Origin: DAOUKH01 sp034421515
Lineage (GTDB): Bacteria; Chloroflexota; Dehalococcoidia; SHYB01
Direction of reading: 5' to 3'
Assembly (NCBI GenBank): GCA_034421515.1
Contig: DAOUKH010000074.1
Span: 12,810-76,809 of the forward strand
DNA length: 64,000 nt
Positions 16,481-24,893 of the stretch are shown here, piece after piece. The notes beneath the pieces were generated by a model. That model was not told the DNA's origin. It saw only the letters and a program-made list of their open reading frames with translations, and did not search any database. The position numbers were made by a program, and so were the translations under genes. Each line of letters opens with the position of its first letter. Position 1 is the stretch's first letter.

Positions 16481-17358
16481 GGGAGCAGGCTCCGGGCCAC
16501 GACGCCGCTCCACGTCTGCAGGACGGTGAGCAGCTTGCCGCCGGTCGAGAGGGCGGCCCGCTCGCTGAACACGTCGTAGCCGTTCGCCTCGATCCGGCGC
16601 AGGACTTTCGAGTAGAGCGCGCGCAGCACGGCGGGGCAGACTCGCGAGCGCGTGGGCACCAGCGGAAGGAGCATCCCGCCGCTTCGGAAATGCTCCCGCG
16701 CCCGCTCGGCCTGGAAGCGCATCAGATCGACGAAGGGGCCGTTGACCACGCCCGCCATGAGGTCGGCCTCGCTGTAGTCGAACCGGCGTAGCTCCTCCTG
16801 CGGCAGGTAGATGCGGTCCCGCTCGGCGTCCTCTTTCACGTCGCGCATGATGTTGACGAGCTGCATGGCGATGCCGAGGTCGATGGCGTACTCCTTGGCG
16901 CGGTCGCCGCGGTAGCCGAAGATCTCGATGCAGATCAACCCTACCACCGAGGCGACGTGGTAGCAGTAGCGGCGCAGGTCGTCGAAGGTCTCGTAGCGGT
17001 TGATGGTCAGGTCCATCACCACGCCGTCGATCAGGCTGTCGAAGTACTCGCGCGGAATGGCGTAGCGCTGCGCCGCGTCCCAGAGCGCCACGAACGTGGC
17101 GTCGCAGGGACGGCCCTCGTAGGTCTCGTGGAGGCGGCGGCGGTGCTCCTCGAGCAGGCTGCGCTTCTCTTCAAGCGGCAGCGGCTCGTCGGAGTAATCG
17201 TCGCAGGCGCGGCTGAAGGCGTAGGCCGCATAGATCGCCCGCCGTTTGGGCGGCGGCAAGGGAAGAAAGGCGTAGTAGAAGTTGGTGGCCCGCTCACGCA
17301 CCAGGGCGCGGCAGGCCTCGTAGGCCTCGGGGACGGTTGGGAGGGAGTCGGCAGCCAT
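16471..17358 (-). CDS. Squalene/phytoene synthase family protein (HpnD-like)
   Basis: Head-to-head prenyl transferase joining two farnesyl (or geranylgeranyl) diphosphates. The 295-aa protein starts with ATG at 17358, 32 nt after ispG. A longer frame upstream is out-of-frame ispG sequence. Motifs: RERATNFYYAFLPLPPPKRR, first Asp-rich site ACDDYSDEP near residue 50, DGVVMDL, YHVASVVGLICIEIFG, and second Asp-rich site QLVNIMRDVKEDAERDRIYL near residue 175. In many bacteria HpnC, HpnD and HpnE together make squalene, but only this one synthase is in the window. Its place between ispG and the shc neighbourhood argues for squalene synthesis for hopanoids. A true one-enzyme squalene synthase or a phytoene synthase cannot be excluded. 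Confidence 0.82.
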   Translation of the reverse strand: MAADSLPTVPEAYEACRALVRERATNFYYAFLPLPPPKRRAIYAAYAFSRACDDYSDEPLPLEEKRSLLEEHRRRLHETYEGRPCDATFVALWDAAQRYAIPREYFDSLIDGVVMDLTINRYETFDDLRRYCYHVASVVGLICIEIFGYRGDRAKEYAIDLGIAMQLVNIMRDVKEDAERDRIYLPQEELRRFDYSEADLMAGVVNGPFVDLMRFQAERAREHFRSGGMLLPLVPTRSRVCPAVLRALYSKVLRRIEANGYDVFSERAALSTGGKLLTVLQTWSGVVARSLLPWR

Positions 17359-17390
17359 CGCAGCGCCGGTCTCGGCGGTGCCGGTAACGG

Positions 17391-18647
17391 CTACGCGCCG
17401 CCCCAGCGCCGCTCCACGTAGTCCTCGACCATCCCGATGAAATCGTCGGCGATCGTCGCGCCTTCCAGGAAAGTCCGGCGCTCGCCGTCGACGAAGACCG
17501 GCGCCCGCGGCGCCTCGCCGCTGCCGGGCAGGGAGATGCCGATATTGGCGGCGCGGGACTCGCCGGGCCCGTTCACCACGCAGCCCATGACCGCCACCGT
17601 CAGCGTCTCGGCGCCGGCGTACTTGCCCCGCCACACCGGCATCTTCTCGTCGAGGTGCACCTGAATGTCGCGGGCGAGCTCGCGGAACAGCGTCGAGGTC
17701 GTCCTGCCGCAGCCGGGACAGGCGGTGACGGCGGGGCGGAAGGAACGGAGATGCAGCGCCTGAAGAATCTCCTGGCAGAGACGCACCTCGCGGGCGCGGT
17801 CGCCTCCGGGCTCCGGGGTCAGGCTCGACCGGATCGTGTCGCCGATACCGTCGTAAAGCAGGACGGAGAGCGCGGCGGTCGTCGCCACGATCCCCTTGGT
17901 CCCCATGCCGGCCTCAGTGAGGCCCAGGTGGAGGGGGAAGTCGCACTGCGCCGCGATCTCGCGGTAGGCCTCGACCATCTGGGGCAGCCGCGACACCTTG
18001 CACGAAATGATGATGTTCTCTTCCGGCAGGCCGAGATCGACCGCCGCCGCCGCGCTCTCGATGGCGCTCTCCACGAGCGCCGCCCGTTCGACGGTGTCGC
18101 CGTCGGCGGGGTTGGGAAGGCGCGAGTTCTCGTCCATGCGGCGTGCCAGGATGTCGGGGTCGAGGCTGCCTGCGTTCACCCCGATGCGCACCGGCTTGTT
18201 CAGGTCGCGGGCCACCTCGATGAAGGCGCGGAAATTCTCGTCGTGACGCGGGCCGCGCCCCACGTTGCCTGGGTTGATGCGGAACTTCGCCAGCGTCTTG
18301 GCGCAGTCGGCATGGTCCCGCAGCAGCCGGTGTCCGATGAAGTGGAAGTCGCCGATAAGTGGGACGAAGCAGCCCTGAGCGTCAAGGCGTTTCCGGATTT
18401 CGGGCACGGCGCGGGCCGCGTCGTCGTTGTTGACCGTCACCCGCACCATCTCGCTGCCCGCGTCGGCCAGCAGCTTCACCTGCGCCGTCGTGGCCTCGAC
18501 GTCGGCAGTGTCGGTGTCGGTCATCGACTGGACCACGATGGGGTTCATCCCGCCGATGGCCACGCCGCCGACCATGGCGACCTTCGACAGCCGGCGCCGC
18601 GAGGCGTGGCCGTTCACGGCGCTCGCCGGCGGCGAGGACTGCGCCAT
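17391..18647 (-). CDS. ispG: (E)-4-hydroxy-3-methylbut-2-enyl-diphosphate synthase
   Basis: Iron-sulfur enzyme converting MEcPP to HMBPP, the penultimate MEP-pathway step. The 418-aa protein has VGGVAIGGMNPIVVQSMTDT at the start, RINPGNVGRG, VRIGVNAGSLDPDIL, HLGLTEAGMGTKGIVATTAA, and the cluster cysteines in TACPGCGRTTSTLFRELARD (CxxC) and AVMGCVVNGPGESR. The reductant is usually ferredoxin or flavodoxin. The ATG at 18647 is chosen; a GTG at 18656 would add three residues. It follows shc by about 20 nt and precedes the squalene/phytoene synthase, so a precursor-supply gene sits inside the hopanoid operon. Confidence 0.94.
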   Translation of the reverse strand: MAQSSPPASAVNGHASRRRLSKVAMVGGVAIGGMNPIVVQSMTDTDTADVEATTAQVKLLADAGSEMVRVTVNNDDAARAVPEIRKRLDAQGCFVPLIGDFHFIGHRLLRDHADCAKTLAKFRINPGNVGRGPRHDENFRAFIEVARDLNKPVRIGVNAGSLDPDILARRMDENSRLPNPADGDTVERAALVESAIESAAAAVDLGLPEENIIISCKVSRLPQMVEAYREIAAQCDFPLHLGLTEAGMGTKGIVATTAALSVLLYDGIGDTIRSSLTPEPGGDRAREVRLCQEILQALHLRSFRPAVTACPGCGRTTSTLFRELARDIQVHLDEKMPVWRGKYAGAETLTVAVMGCVVNGPGESRAANIGISLPGSGEAPRAPVFVDGERRTFLEGATIADDFIGMVEDYVERRWGGA

Positions 18648-18669
18648 GGGCAGCACCCGTTTCTCGCTC

Positions 18670-20685
18670 TTAGCCCTGGCTACGGACGTTCCTCCGGGCG
18701 GCGCGAATGGCCCGGCGGTACTGCCCGAGCGCCATGAGCGGCCAGTAGTTGCGGTAGAGGTGGTAGTTGATCATGAAGTCGCGGGGGAAGCCGGTGCCGG
18801 TGAACTCCGGCTCGTCCCACGAGCCGTCGTCCTGCTGGCTGCGGACCAGGTAGTCGACGCCGCGCTTCACGCTCTCCGTCTCCGCCCGGCCCCCGGCGAT
18901 CAGGCCCAGGAGCGCCCACGCGGTCTGCGACTTCGTGCTCGGCCCCTTGCCGCGCAGCGAGGGGTCGATGTAGGTCTCCACCCCTTCGCCCCAACCGCCG
19001 TCCTCGCGCTGGTGCGCGACGATCCAGTCCAAGGCCTTCCTTATGTAGGGCTGGTCCATGTCCTCGCCGATGTGCTTCAGCGCGGGGAGCACCGCCCCAA
19101 GTCCGTAAATGTAGTTCACGCCCCATCGGCCCCACCACGAGCCGTCGATTTCCTGGGTCTCCTTCAGAAAGTCGAGACCTGCGTTGACGCTCTCCCGAGA
19201 GGTGTTATAGCCCATGCGTCCCAAGATTTCTAGCACGTGGGCCGTGACGTCCTCGCTGGGGGGGTCGACCACTTCGCCGAAGTCGCAGAACGGAATGGTG
19301 GAGACCCACCGCTTCAGATTGTCGGCGTCGAAGGATGCCCATCCGCCGTTCTTGCTCTGCATCCCTTCGAGCCAGTCCCGGCTCCGCTCCAGCGCGTGTT
19401 CCATACGCGGGTCTCCGTGCCGCCCCATGTTGTGGAGCGCGATCATCACCATCGCCGTGTCGTCGATGTCGGGATAAACGTCGTTGGCGAACTCGAACGC
19501 CCAGCCCCCGGGCTTCAGGTCGGGACGCTTCACCTGCCAGTCGCCGGCGTATTCGAGGATCTGCTCGTCAAGGAGCCATTCCGCCGCCTTGGCCATCCGC
19601 GGGTCGTCGACCGGCACATCGGCCTCCTGCAGGGCAATCATCGCGAGGCAGGTGTCCCACACCGGCGAGATGCAGGGCTCGGTGCGGAAGGTGTCGTCCG
19701 TCTCCCGCGCAAAGCCGTCGAACCCGTTGAGGCCCTTCTGGATGACGGGGTGGTCGTTGTCGTAGCCGACGGTGCGGAGGGCCATCAGCGAGTAGACCCA
19801 CGGCGGCTGGATGCCGCCCCACGACCCATCCTCTTCCTGGCGTCTGACGATCCACTCTTCGGCCTTCTTTAGCGCGGAGTTCTTGAAGGGGGTGCGCACC
19901 GTACGGAAAGGACGCCATTCCAGCAGTCGCAGGGCGCGGTCCACGGCCTTGAAGAACGTCCCCGTGCTCAGCAGCCTCCCATTCTTGCCGAACGTGTATT
20001 CCGTCTTCTCCCGCCCATCGGGGTAGAGCTCGTCGATGTTGGCCCACTCCGGCACGCTCCGGAGCGGCTTCTCCGTCATCAGGATGGTGCAGGCCACGAT
20101 GGTGCCCCGCGCCCAGCTGGCGAATTCGTAGATGTTCAGCGGGAACCATGCCGGGAGATGCATGATCTCGACGGGCAGCACCGGCGTGGCCTCCCACTCC
20201 CACTGGCCGAAGAGGGCAAGCCACATCTTGGTGAAGACCCGGGTTTCGGGGACGCCGCCCTTGGAAAGGATGAACTCGCGGGCCTTGACGAGAGCCGGGT
20301 CGTCATACGGCTCGCCGGCGAGCTTCATCGCGAAGTAGCATTCGACCGCGATGCTGAGGTCGCTGGGGCCGCCGTACCAGATCGGCCACCCGCCGTCCTC
20401 GAGCTGCATCTGCTTCAGATAGTTGGCGATCTTGCGCCAGCGCTCGCGATCGGGCAGGTCCATGAAGTGCGTGAGCAGCAGGTACTCCGCGTGGATGGCG
20501 CAGTTGGCCTCAAGCTCGCCCCACCAGTAGCCGTCGTCATATTGCAGGTCGAAGAGGTGCCCGACGGCGCGGTCGATGGTCCTGTCGAGCTTTTCGGCAA
20601 ACGGAATGGCGCCCAGGCGCGGCGCCGTCCCGTTCCTGTGTGGCGTATGGTTGGCAACTTGTGTTCTCTGGGTGGAAGAGATCAT
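18670..20685 (-). CDS. shc: Squalene-hopene cyclase
   Basis: Monotopic membrane cyclase folding squalene to hopene/hopanol. The start is the ATG at 20685, which overlaps the hpnA stop (ATGA); sequence further upstream in this frame is hpnA read out of frame. The 671-aa protein has the catalytic acid motif DIDDTAMVMIAL near residue 406 and many QW repeats: QEEDGSWGG, QSKNGGWASFDADN, QEIDGSWWGRWGVNYIYG, QREDGGWGEG and QQDDGSWDEPEFTGTGFPRD. The N-terminal YDDGYWWGELEANCAIHAEY and the C-terminal YHLYRNYWPLMALGQYRRA are typical. The length is within the family range (630-720). This is the committed step of the cluster. Confidence 0.96.
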   Translation of the reverse strand: MISSTQRTQVANHTPHRNGTAPRLGAIPFAEKLDRTIDRAVGHLFDLQYDDGYWWGELEANCAIHAEYLLLTHFMDLPDRERWRKIANYLKQMQLEDGGWPIWYGGPSDLSIAVECYFAMKLAGEPYDDPALVKAREFILSKGGVPETRVFTKMWLALFGQWEWEATPVLPVEIMHLPAWFPLNIYEFASWARGTIVACTILMTEKPLRSVPEWANIDELYPDGREKTEYTFGKNGRLLSTGTFFKAVDRALRLLEWRPFRTVRTPFKNSALKKAEEWIVRRQEEDGSWGGIQPPWVYSLMALRTVGYDNDHPVIQKGLNGFDGFARETDDTFRTEPCISPVWDTCLAMIALQEADVPVDDPRMAKAAEWLLDEQILEYAGDWQVKRPDLKPGGWAFEFANDVYPDIDDTAMVMIALHNMGRHGDPRMEHALERSRDWLEGMQSKNGGWASFDADNLKRWVSTIPFCDFGEVVDPPSEDVTAHVLEILGRMGYNTSRESVNAGLDFLKETQEIDGSWWGRWGVNYIYGLGAVLPALKHIGEDMDQPYIRKALDWIVAHQREDGGWGEGVETYIDPSLRGKGPSTKSQTAWALLGLIAGGRAETESVKRGVDYLVRSQQDDGSWDEPEFTGTGFPRDFMINYHLYRNYWPLMALGQYRRAIRAARRNVRSQG

Positions 20686-21671
20686 GCGTAGCCATGCTCC
20701 CGGAACCAGCCGACGGCTTCGGCGAGACCGGTATCGACTGGGGTTTGCGGAAGGCCGAGCTCCGCCCGCGCCTTCGCGGCATCGAAGAACATCCGCTTCT
20801 TGGCGAGCTGCACCTCGGCCGTGGTGGCCCGCGGCGCACGGCGGAGCAGGCGCCCCTCGACTACCTCGTCCGCATGGGAAAAGGCCAAGGCCAGCCAGTA
20901 GGGGATGCGGACCTTCGGCGGCTTCAGGCCGGTGATGCGGGCCAGGGTCTGGAAGATCTCGCGCAGCGTCATGTTCCGGTTGCCGAGGATGTAGCGGTGT
21001 CCCGGCTTGCCCTTCTGGTAGGCCAGGACGTGCCCCTTGGCGACGTCGCCCACGTGGACGAGGTTGAGCCCCGTCTCCAGGTAGCCGAACATCCGCTGCT
21101 TCAAAAAGTCGACGATGATCCTGCCCGTCGGCGTGGGCTTTACATCGCCCGGTCCGACCGGCGTGGTCGGGTTCACGATCACCGTCTCCAAGCCGTTCAT
21201 GCCGGCCTTCAGCGCTTCCAGCTCGGACAGATACTTCGAGCGCTTGTAGCCCGCGAGAAGCGCGCGCGTATCGACTGGCGTCTCCTCGGTGCCCGGTGAG
21301 CCGTCCCTTGGCAGACCGATAGCCGCCGACGAGCTGGTGTGGACGGCGCGCTTGACGCCCGCCTTGCCCGCCGCGCTCAAGATCTTCCTCGTGCCCTCGA
21401 CATTGGTCCGGTAGGCGAGGTTGTGGTCCGGCGGCCAGTAGGCGTAGAGCGCGCCGACGTGGAACAGCGCGTCGCACCCGCTCAGCGCTCGCCGCATCGG
21501 CTCTTCCTCACCCAGCAGGTCCGCTTCGGCTATCTCCACGTTCAACCCTTCGATTGCTCTTTGGTCGCTCCCCGGCCGTACCATCGCCCGGACCGAAGCC
21601 CCCTGGTCGAGGAGCTCTCGCACCAGGTTGCCCCCGATGAATCCGGTGGCCCCGGTGACGGCCGCCTTCAT
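20682..21671 (-). CDS. hpnA: Hopanoid-associated NAD-dependent sugar epimerase/dehydratase
   Basis: Extended short-chain dehydrogenase found in hopanoid clusters; thought to act on the sugar part of hopanoid side chains, though its exact reaction is unproven. The 329-aa protein opens KAAVTGATGFIGGNLVREL (TGxxGxxG), has ALFHVGALYAYW, SSSAAIGLP and a YKRSKYLSELEAL active-site stretch (YxxxK near residue 150), then VIVNPTTPVGPGDVKPTPTG and YILGNRNMTLREIF. It overlaps hpnG upstream and shc downstream by ATGA junctions, so the three are translationally coupled. Confidence 0.88.
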   Translation of the reverse strand: MKAAVTGATGFIGGNLVRELLDQGASVRAMVRPGSDQRAIEGLNVEIAEADLLGEEEPMRRALSGCDALFHVGALYAYWPPDHNLAYRTNVEGTRKILSAAGKAGVKRAVHTSSSAAIGLPRDGSPGTEETPVDTRALLAGYKRSKYLSELEALKAGMNGLETVIVNPTTPVGPGDVKPTPTGRIIVDFLKQRMFGYLETGLNLVHVGDVAKGHVLAYQKGKPGHRYILGNRNMTLREIFQTLARITGLKPPKVRIPYWLALAFSHADEVVEGRLLRRAPRATTAEVQLAKKRMFFDAAKARAELGLPQTPVDTGLAEAVGWFREHGYA

Positions 21672-22438
21672 GTCACCACCGGCGCCGCCCGGTAGACCTT
21701 CTTGATGAAGGTCTCCCCAAAGACGGCGAGGTTCCTTGCTCCTTTCCTCGCGTTCACCGCCAGCCGCGGCGCTTCAAAGATGTGCCAGGGATGCGTCGCG
21801 TAGTAGCGGGCCGCGGCGAGGGGGCGCACCTCGCCCATGTCGTCGAGAAAGCGGGGGTAGTCGGGGAGGGCGTCTTCCGTCTCGTCGGAGATGGCGCGCA
21901 CCGCCAGGAAGGGGATGCGTGCCTCTAGTGCCAGCTTGCCAATCCAGTAGCTCTCCATGTCGACCGCCTTCGTGCGCGGCGACGGGGCGAACTGCTCCTT
22001 CTGCTCCAACGTGAAGAGCGTTTCCGGCAAGGTGACGACCTCGTCCGTATGCACCGCGACGAACTCGTCTTCGAGGGCTTCGAGCGCCGAGTCGAACAGG
22101 TATGGGTCGGGCGTGATGGCGCCGTCCAGCGCGCCCGAGTAGTCCAAGCCGCGAATCGTCCGGGGCACGACGAGGTCGCCGCCGTAGACGTCGGGAGCGA
22201 CGCCGCCCGCGAAACCGAGCGAAACGATGGCGCGGGGCCGGACATGGGCGAGCAGAAGGTCGCGCACCGCCGACTCCGACCGCTCCCGGCCGATGCCGCT
22301 GCGGATCAGGGCCACGGGACGTCCGTCGGCCGTCCCCTCCACCACGACGGCGGAGCCGAACCGTTCCGTCTCCGGGTCGCTCACCAACGGCTCGAGGCCG
22401 GCGATCTCACGGCGCACCGCACCAATGAAGACGAGCAT
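21668..22438 (-). CDS. hpnG: Nucleoside-phosphorylase-like protein (HpnG, adenosylhopane to ribosylhopane)
   Basis: HpnG removes adenine from adenosylhopane. The 256-aa protein has the purine nucleoside phosphorylase / MTA-SAH nucleosidase fold pattern: LVFIGAVRREIAGL, ALIRSGIGRERSESAVRDLL, IVSLGFAGGVAPDVYGGDLV, and late in the protein AVDMESYWIGKLALEARIPF followed by AVRAISDETEDALPDY, where MES and SDE are the usual substrate-binding residues. It starts with ATG at 22438, 3 nt after the small 112-aa gene, and its stop overlaps hpnA. HpnH lies two genes upstream and would provide its substrate. Confidence 0.88.
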   Translation of the reverse strand: MLVFIGAVRREIAGLEPLVSDPETERFGSAVVVEGTADGRPVALIRSGIGRERSESAVRDLLLAHVRPRAIVSLGFAGGVAPDVYGGDLVVPRTIRGLDYSGALDGAITPDPYLFDSALEALEDEFVAVHTDEVVTLPETLFTLEQKEQFAPSPRTKAVDMESYWIGKLALEARIPFLAVRAISDETEDALPDYPRFLDDMGEVRPLAAARYYATHPWHIFEAPRLAVNARKGARNLAVFGETFIKKVYRAAPVVT

Positions 22439-22441
22439 CGG

Positions 22442-22780
22442 CTACCGGCCTCCCTCTTGCGCGGCCAGCTTCTCGGCCGCCTTGCGCTTGACCCAAGCCT
22501 CCCAACTCTTTCCCGCGGCGGTGTCCTTGCCGGTGAACCTGATGGTGCGGATGTCGGCGTAGGGGATGGTGATGGGCCCCTCGCCCGCCTCGTCGAAAAT
22601 CTGGACGAACGGCTCGGCCGCCGAGGCGTCTCGGTTGGAGACGTAGGCGACCCGCTCCTCGCCGTCGGCCAACACGAGGGTGGTGTTCCCCCGGTAGTCG
22701 AAGGCGTGGTCGATCACCTGCTCAAGGGTGAGGTCTGGCCCGATTTCCGGGACCCATCCCTCCAGGCTCTCTTCGCTCAT
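22442..22780 (-). CDS. Small uncharacterised protein inside the hopanoid operon
   Basis: 112-aa soluble protein with no family I recognise. It begins MSEESLEGWVPEIGPDLTLE, contains VIDHAFDYRGNTTLVLADGE, VAYVSNRDAS and ITIPYADIRTIRFTGKD, and ends with a basic Lys/Arg-Ala helix (WVKRKAAEKLAAQEGGR). It has no Cys, no signal peptide and no membrane segment. The strand-rich middle with IPYADIRTIRF looks like a small barrel domain. It lies 30 nt after hpnH and 3 nt before hpnG, tightly packed, so it is very likely expressed with them and may assist the side-chain steps. Confidence 0.7.
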   Translation of the reverse strand: MSEESLEGWVPEIGPDLTLEQVIDHAFDYRGNTTLVLADGEERVAYVSNRDASAAEPFVQIFDEAGEGPITIPYADIRTIRFTGKDTAAGKSWEAWVKRKAAEKLAAQEGGR

Positions 22781-22810
22781 CGAACGGCTCCACTTCGCTT
22801 TGACTGTGCG

Positions 22811-23830
22811 CTACAGCTTGCCGGTCACCATCGCCGCGACCGCGTCCTTCATTCCCTTCGGCGTGAACATGGCGTTGACCGCCGTCGGCTCGTGGCCGGA
22901 ATGCACCATGCAGTCGCGGCACTTGGGGTTGCCGCTGGCCCGCCCGTACTCGTCCCAGCCCGTATCGTCCATGAGGTCTTGGAACGTGGGCGCATAGCCT
23001 TCCTGGAGCAGATAGCAGGGGCGCTGCCAGCCGAAGACGTTGTAGAGCGGATTCCCCCAGGGCGTGCACTCGAAGTCCTGCTTGCCCATGAGGTACTGCA
23101 GGAAGAGCGGCGACTGGTTGAAGCGCCACTCCCGCTTGCGGTCGCTGAGAATGTCGCGGAAGAGGCTGTGGGTCCGCTCCCGCCGCAGGAAATGCTCCTG
23201 ATCGGGCGCCTTTGAGTAGCTGTACCCCGGCGACAGCATCATGCCGTCGACGCCCAGCGCGGTCATCTCGTCGAAGAAATCGCGGACGCGCAGCGGGTTC
23301 GCGTTGTCGAACAGCGTGGTGTTGGTCGTGACCCGGAAGCCGCGGTCGAGGGCGGCGCGGACGCCCGCGACGGCCTGCTCGTAGACGCCGTCGCGGCAGA
23401 CCGCCTCGTCGTGGTCTTCCTCAATCCCGTCCAGGTGGACGCTGAAGCTGAAGTAGTCCGAGGGAGTGAAGATGCCCTCGTCGAGCCGCTGCTCCAGCAG
23501 GATCGCGTTGGTGCAGAGGTAGACGTACTTCTTGCGCTCGACGAGCCCGGCGGCGATCTCCCCGATCTCCGGGTGCATCAGGGGCTCGCCACCGGCGATG
23601 CTCACCATCGGCGCGCCGCACTCGTCGGCGGCGGCAAGCGCCTGCTCGGCGGGCATGCTCTTCTTCAGCAGCTGCGGCGGGTACTGGATCTTGCCGCACC
23701 CCGCGCACGCCAGGTTGCAACGGAAGAGGGGCTCGAGCATCAGCACCAGCGGATAGCGCTTCCTCCGCAGAAGCTTCTGCTTCAGGACGTACATCGTGAC
23801 GGCCATGGCCTGTGAGGCGGGGACGCTCAT
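22811..23830 (-). CDS. hpnH: Radical SAM adenosylhopane synthase
   Basis: Joins a 5'-deoxyadenosyl group to hopene to give adenosylhopane, the first C35 bacteriohopane intermediate. The 339-aa protein has the cluster motif LFRCNLACAGCGKIQYP (CxxxCxxC near residue 38), then MVSIAGGEPLMHPEI (the SAM-binding GGEP), YLCTNAILLEQRL and SFSVHLDGIEEDHDE. The C-terminal part has CTPWGNPLYNVFGWQRPCYL and CRDCMVHSGHEPTAVN, typical of HpnH. The start at 23830 lies 10 nt after the polyprenyl synthase stop. Next to hpnG and hpnA it supports production of extended hopanoids. Confidence 0.94.
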   Translation of the reverse strand: MSVPASQAMAVTMYVLKQKLLRRKRYPLVLMLEPLFRCNLACAGCGKIQYPPQLLKKSMPAEQALAAADECGAPMVSIAGGEPLMHPEIGEIAAGLVERKKYVYLCTNAILLEQRLDEGIFTPSDYFSFSVHLDGIEEDHDEAVCRDGVYEQAVAGVRAALDRGFRVTTNTTLFDNANPLRVRDFFDEMTALGVDGMMLSPGYSYSKAPDQEHFLRRERTHSLFRDILSDRKREWRFNQSPLFLQYLMGKQDFECTPWGNPLYNVFGWQRPCYLLQEGYAPTFQDLMDDTGWDEYGRASGNPKCRDCMVHSGHEPTAVNAMFTPKGMKDAVAAMVTGKL

Positions 23831-23840
23831 CGTTCCATTC

Positions 23841-24875
23841 CTAGTAGTCTCGTTCGAGCAAGAATTGGGTCAGCTCGCGGCACTCGGCGCGGGCTTCGGG
23901 GCTGATTTCGATGGAGTCGACCGCCTGGTAGTTGCGGGCCGCGTGCGTCTCGGCCAAGTCGCGGCAGAAGGCATCGGCCTTCAGGTCGTCGAGGACGCCG
24001 AAGACCTCGGCAACGTCATCGTCGGTCAGCGGGCGGTCGGTGTCGTAGATCTGGCGCAGGCGCTCGCGGGAGTCGCCCTCGGCGGCGTTGAGCGCGTAGA
24101 CGATGGGCAGCGACTTCTTGCGCCGGTGGATGTCGCTCGCCTTGGGCTTGCCCGTGTCCTCTTCCTTCCCCCAGACGCCGAGCATGTCGTCCCGGACCTG
24201 GAAAAGAAGGCCGAGCCCCTGGCCCAGGGAGCGCATCGCCTCGATGGTCTCCTCGTCGTCTGAGCCGATGACGGCGCCCATGTGGAGCGACGCCTCCAGC
24301 AAGGCGCCGGTCTTCTTTCCGATCATGGTCAGATAGTCGTCGACGCTGACCCGCGGCCGCTGCTCGAAGCTGACGTCGAGTACCTGTCCGGCGATCATCT
24401 CGGCGCAGGCATGCGTCAGGATACGGCTCACCCGCAGCGCGGTCTCCGCCGAGGGTCCATTGGGCCGGTCGAGGGCCGCGAGGTTGGCCGCGACGTTCAT
24501 GGCGGCTCCGGCATTGAGTCCGTGGCTGATGCCCCAGAGGCTCCATACGGTGGGGCGGTGCCGCCGCTGCGTATCGCCGTCCTGGATGTCGTCGTGGACG
24601 AGCGAGAAGTTGTGGATCAGCTCGATGGCGACGGCGGCGGGGAGGGCCTGCTCCACCGAGCCGCCGACCGACTCGGCGCTGAACAGACAGAGCGCGGGGC
24701 GGACCGCCTTGCCGCTGTTGGCCTCGATCGGGTCGCCGGACTCGTCGGTCCATCCCATGTGGTAGCGGAGCATGCCGAACAGCGCCGAATCCTCGTCGAG
24801 CGCGCTGCGCAGTCCGGCGTCCACCGCGGGGCGGTAGCGGGTGAAGACGTCGGGAATGCGCATGGTGGTGGGCAT
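23841..24875 (-). CDS. Polyprenyl diphosphate synthase (FPP/GGPP synthase type)
   Basis: Trans-prenyl chain elongation enzyme supplying FPP or GGPP. The 344-aa protein has the first Asp-rich region NFSLVHDDIQDGDTQRRHRP near residue 88, KTGALLEASLHMGAVIG, and a second Asp region LLFQVRDDMLGVWGKEEDTG, where the usual DDxxD is DDMLG, as in many Actinobacteria-type and Chloroflexota synthases. KPKASDIHRRKKSLPIVYAL follows. The ATG at 24875 starts just after the dxs stop; an ATG at 24863 is possible. Its place between dxs and hpnH suggests FPP supply for squalene, but chain length cannot be read with certainty. Confidence 0.88.
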   Translation of the reverse strand: MPTTMRIPDVFTRYRPAVDAGLRSALDEDSALFGMLRYHMGWTDESGDPIEANSGKAVRPALCLFSAESVGGSVEQALPAAVAIELIHNFSLVHDDIQDGDTQRRHRPTVWSLWGISHGLNAGAAMNVAANLAALDRPNGPSAETALRVSRILTHACAEMIAGQVLDVSFEQRPRVSVDDYLTMIGKKTGALLEASLHMGAVIGSDDEETIEAMRSLGQGLGLLFQVRDDMLGVWGKEEDTGKPKASDIHRRKKSLPIVYALNAAEGDSRERLRQIYDTDRPLTDDDVAEVFGVLDDLKADAFCRDLAETHAARNYQAVDSIEISPEARAECRELTQFLLERDY

Positions 24876-24893
24876 GCCGGTGGTCGTCGCCTC

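Noticed and set aside
20686..21477. N-terminal extension of squalene-hopene cyclase
   Set aside because: It is hpnA read out of frame; family alignment begins at the ATG at 20685, which forms an ATGA junction.
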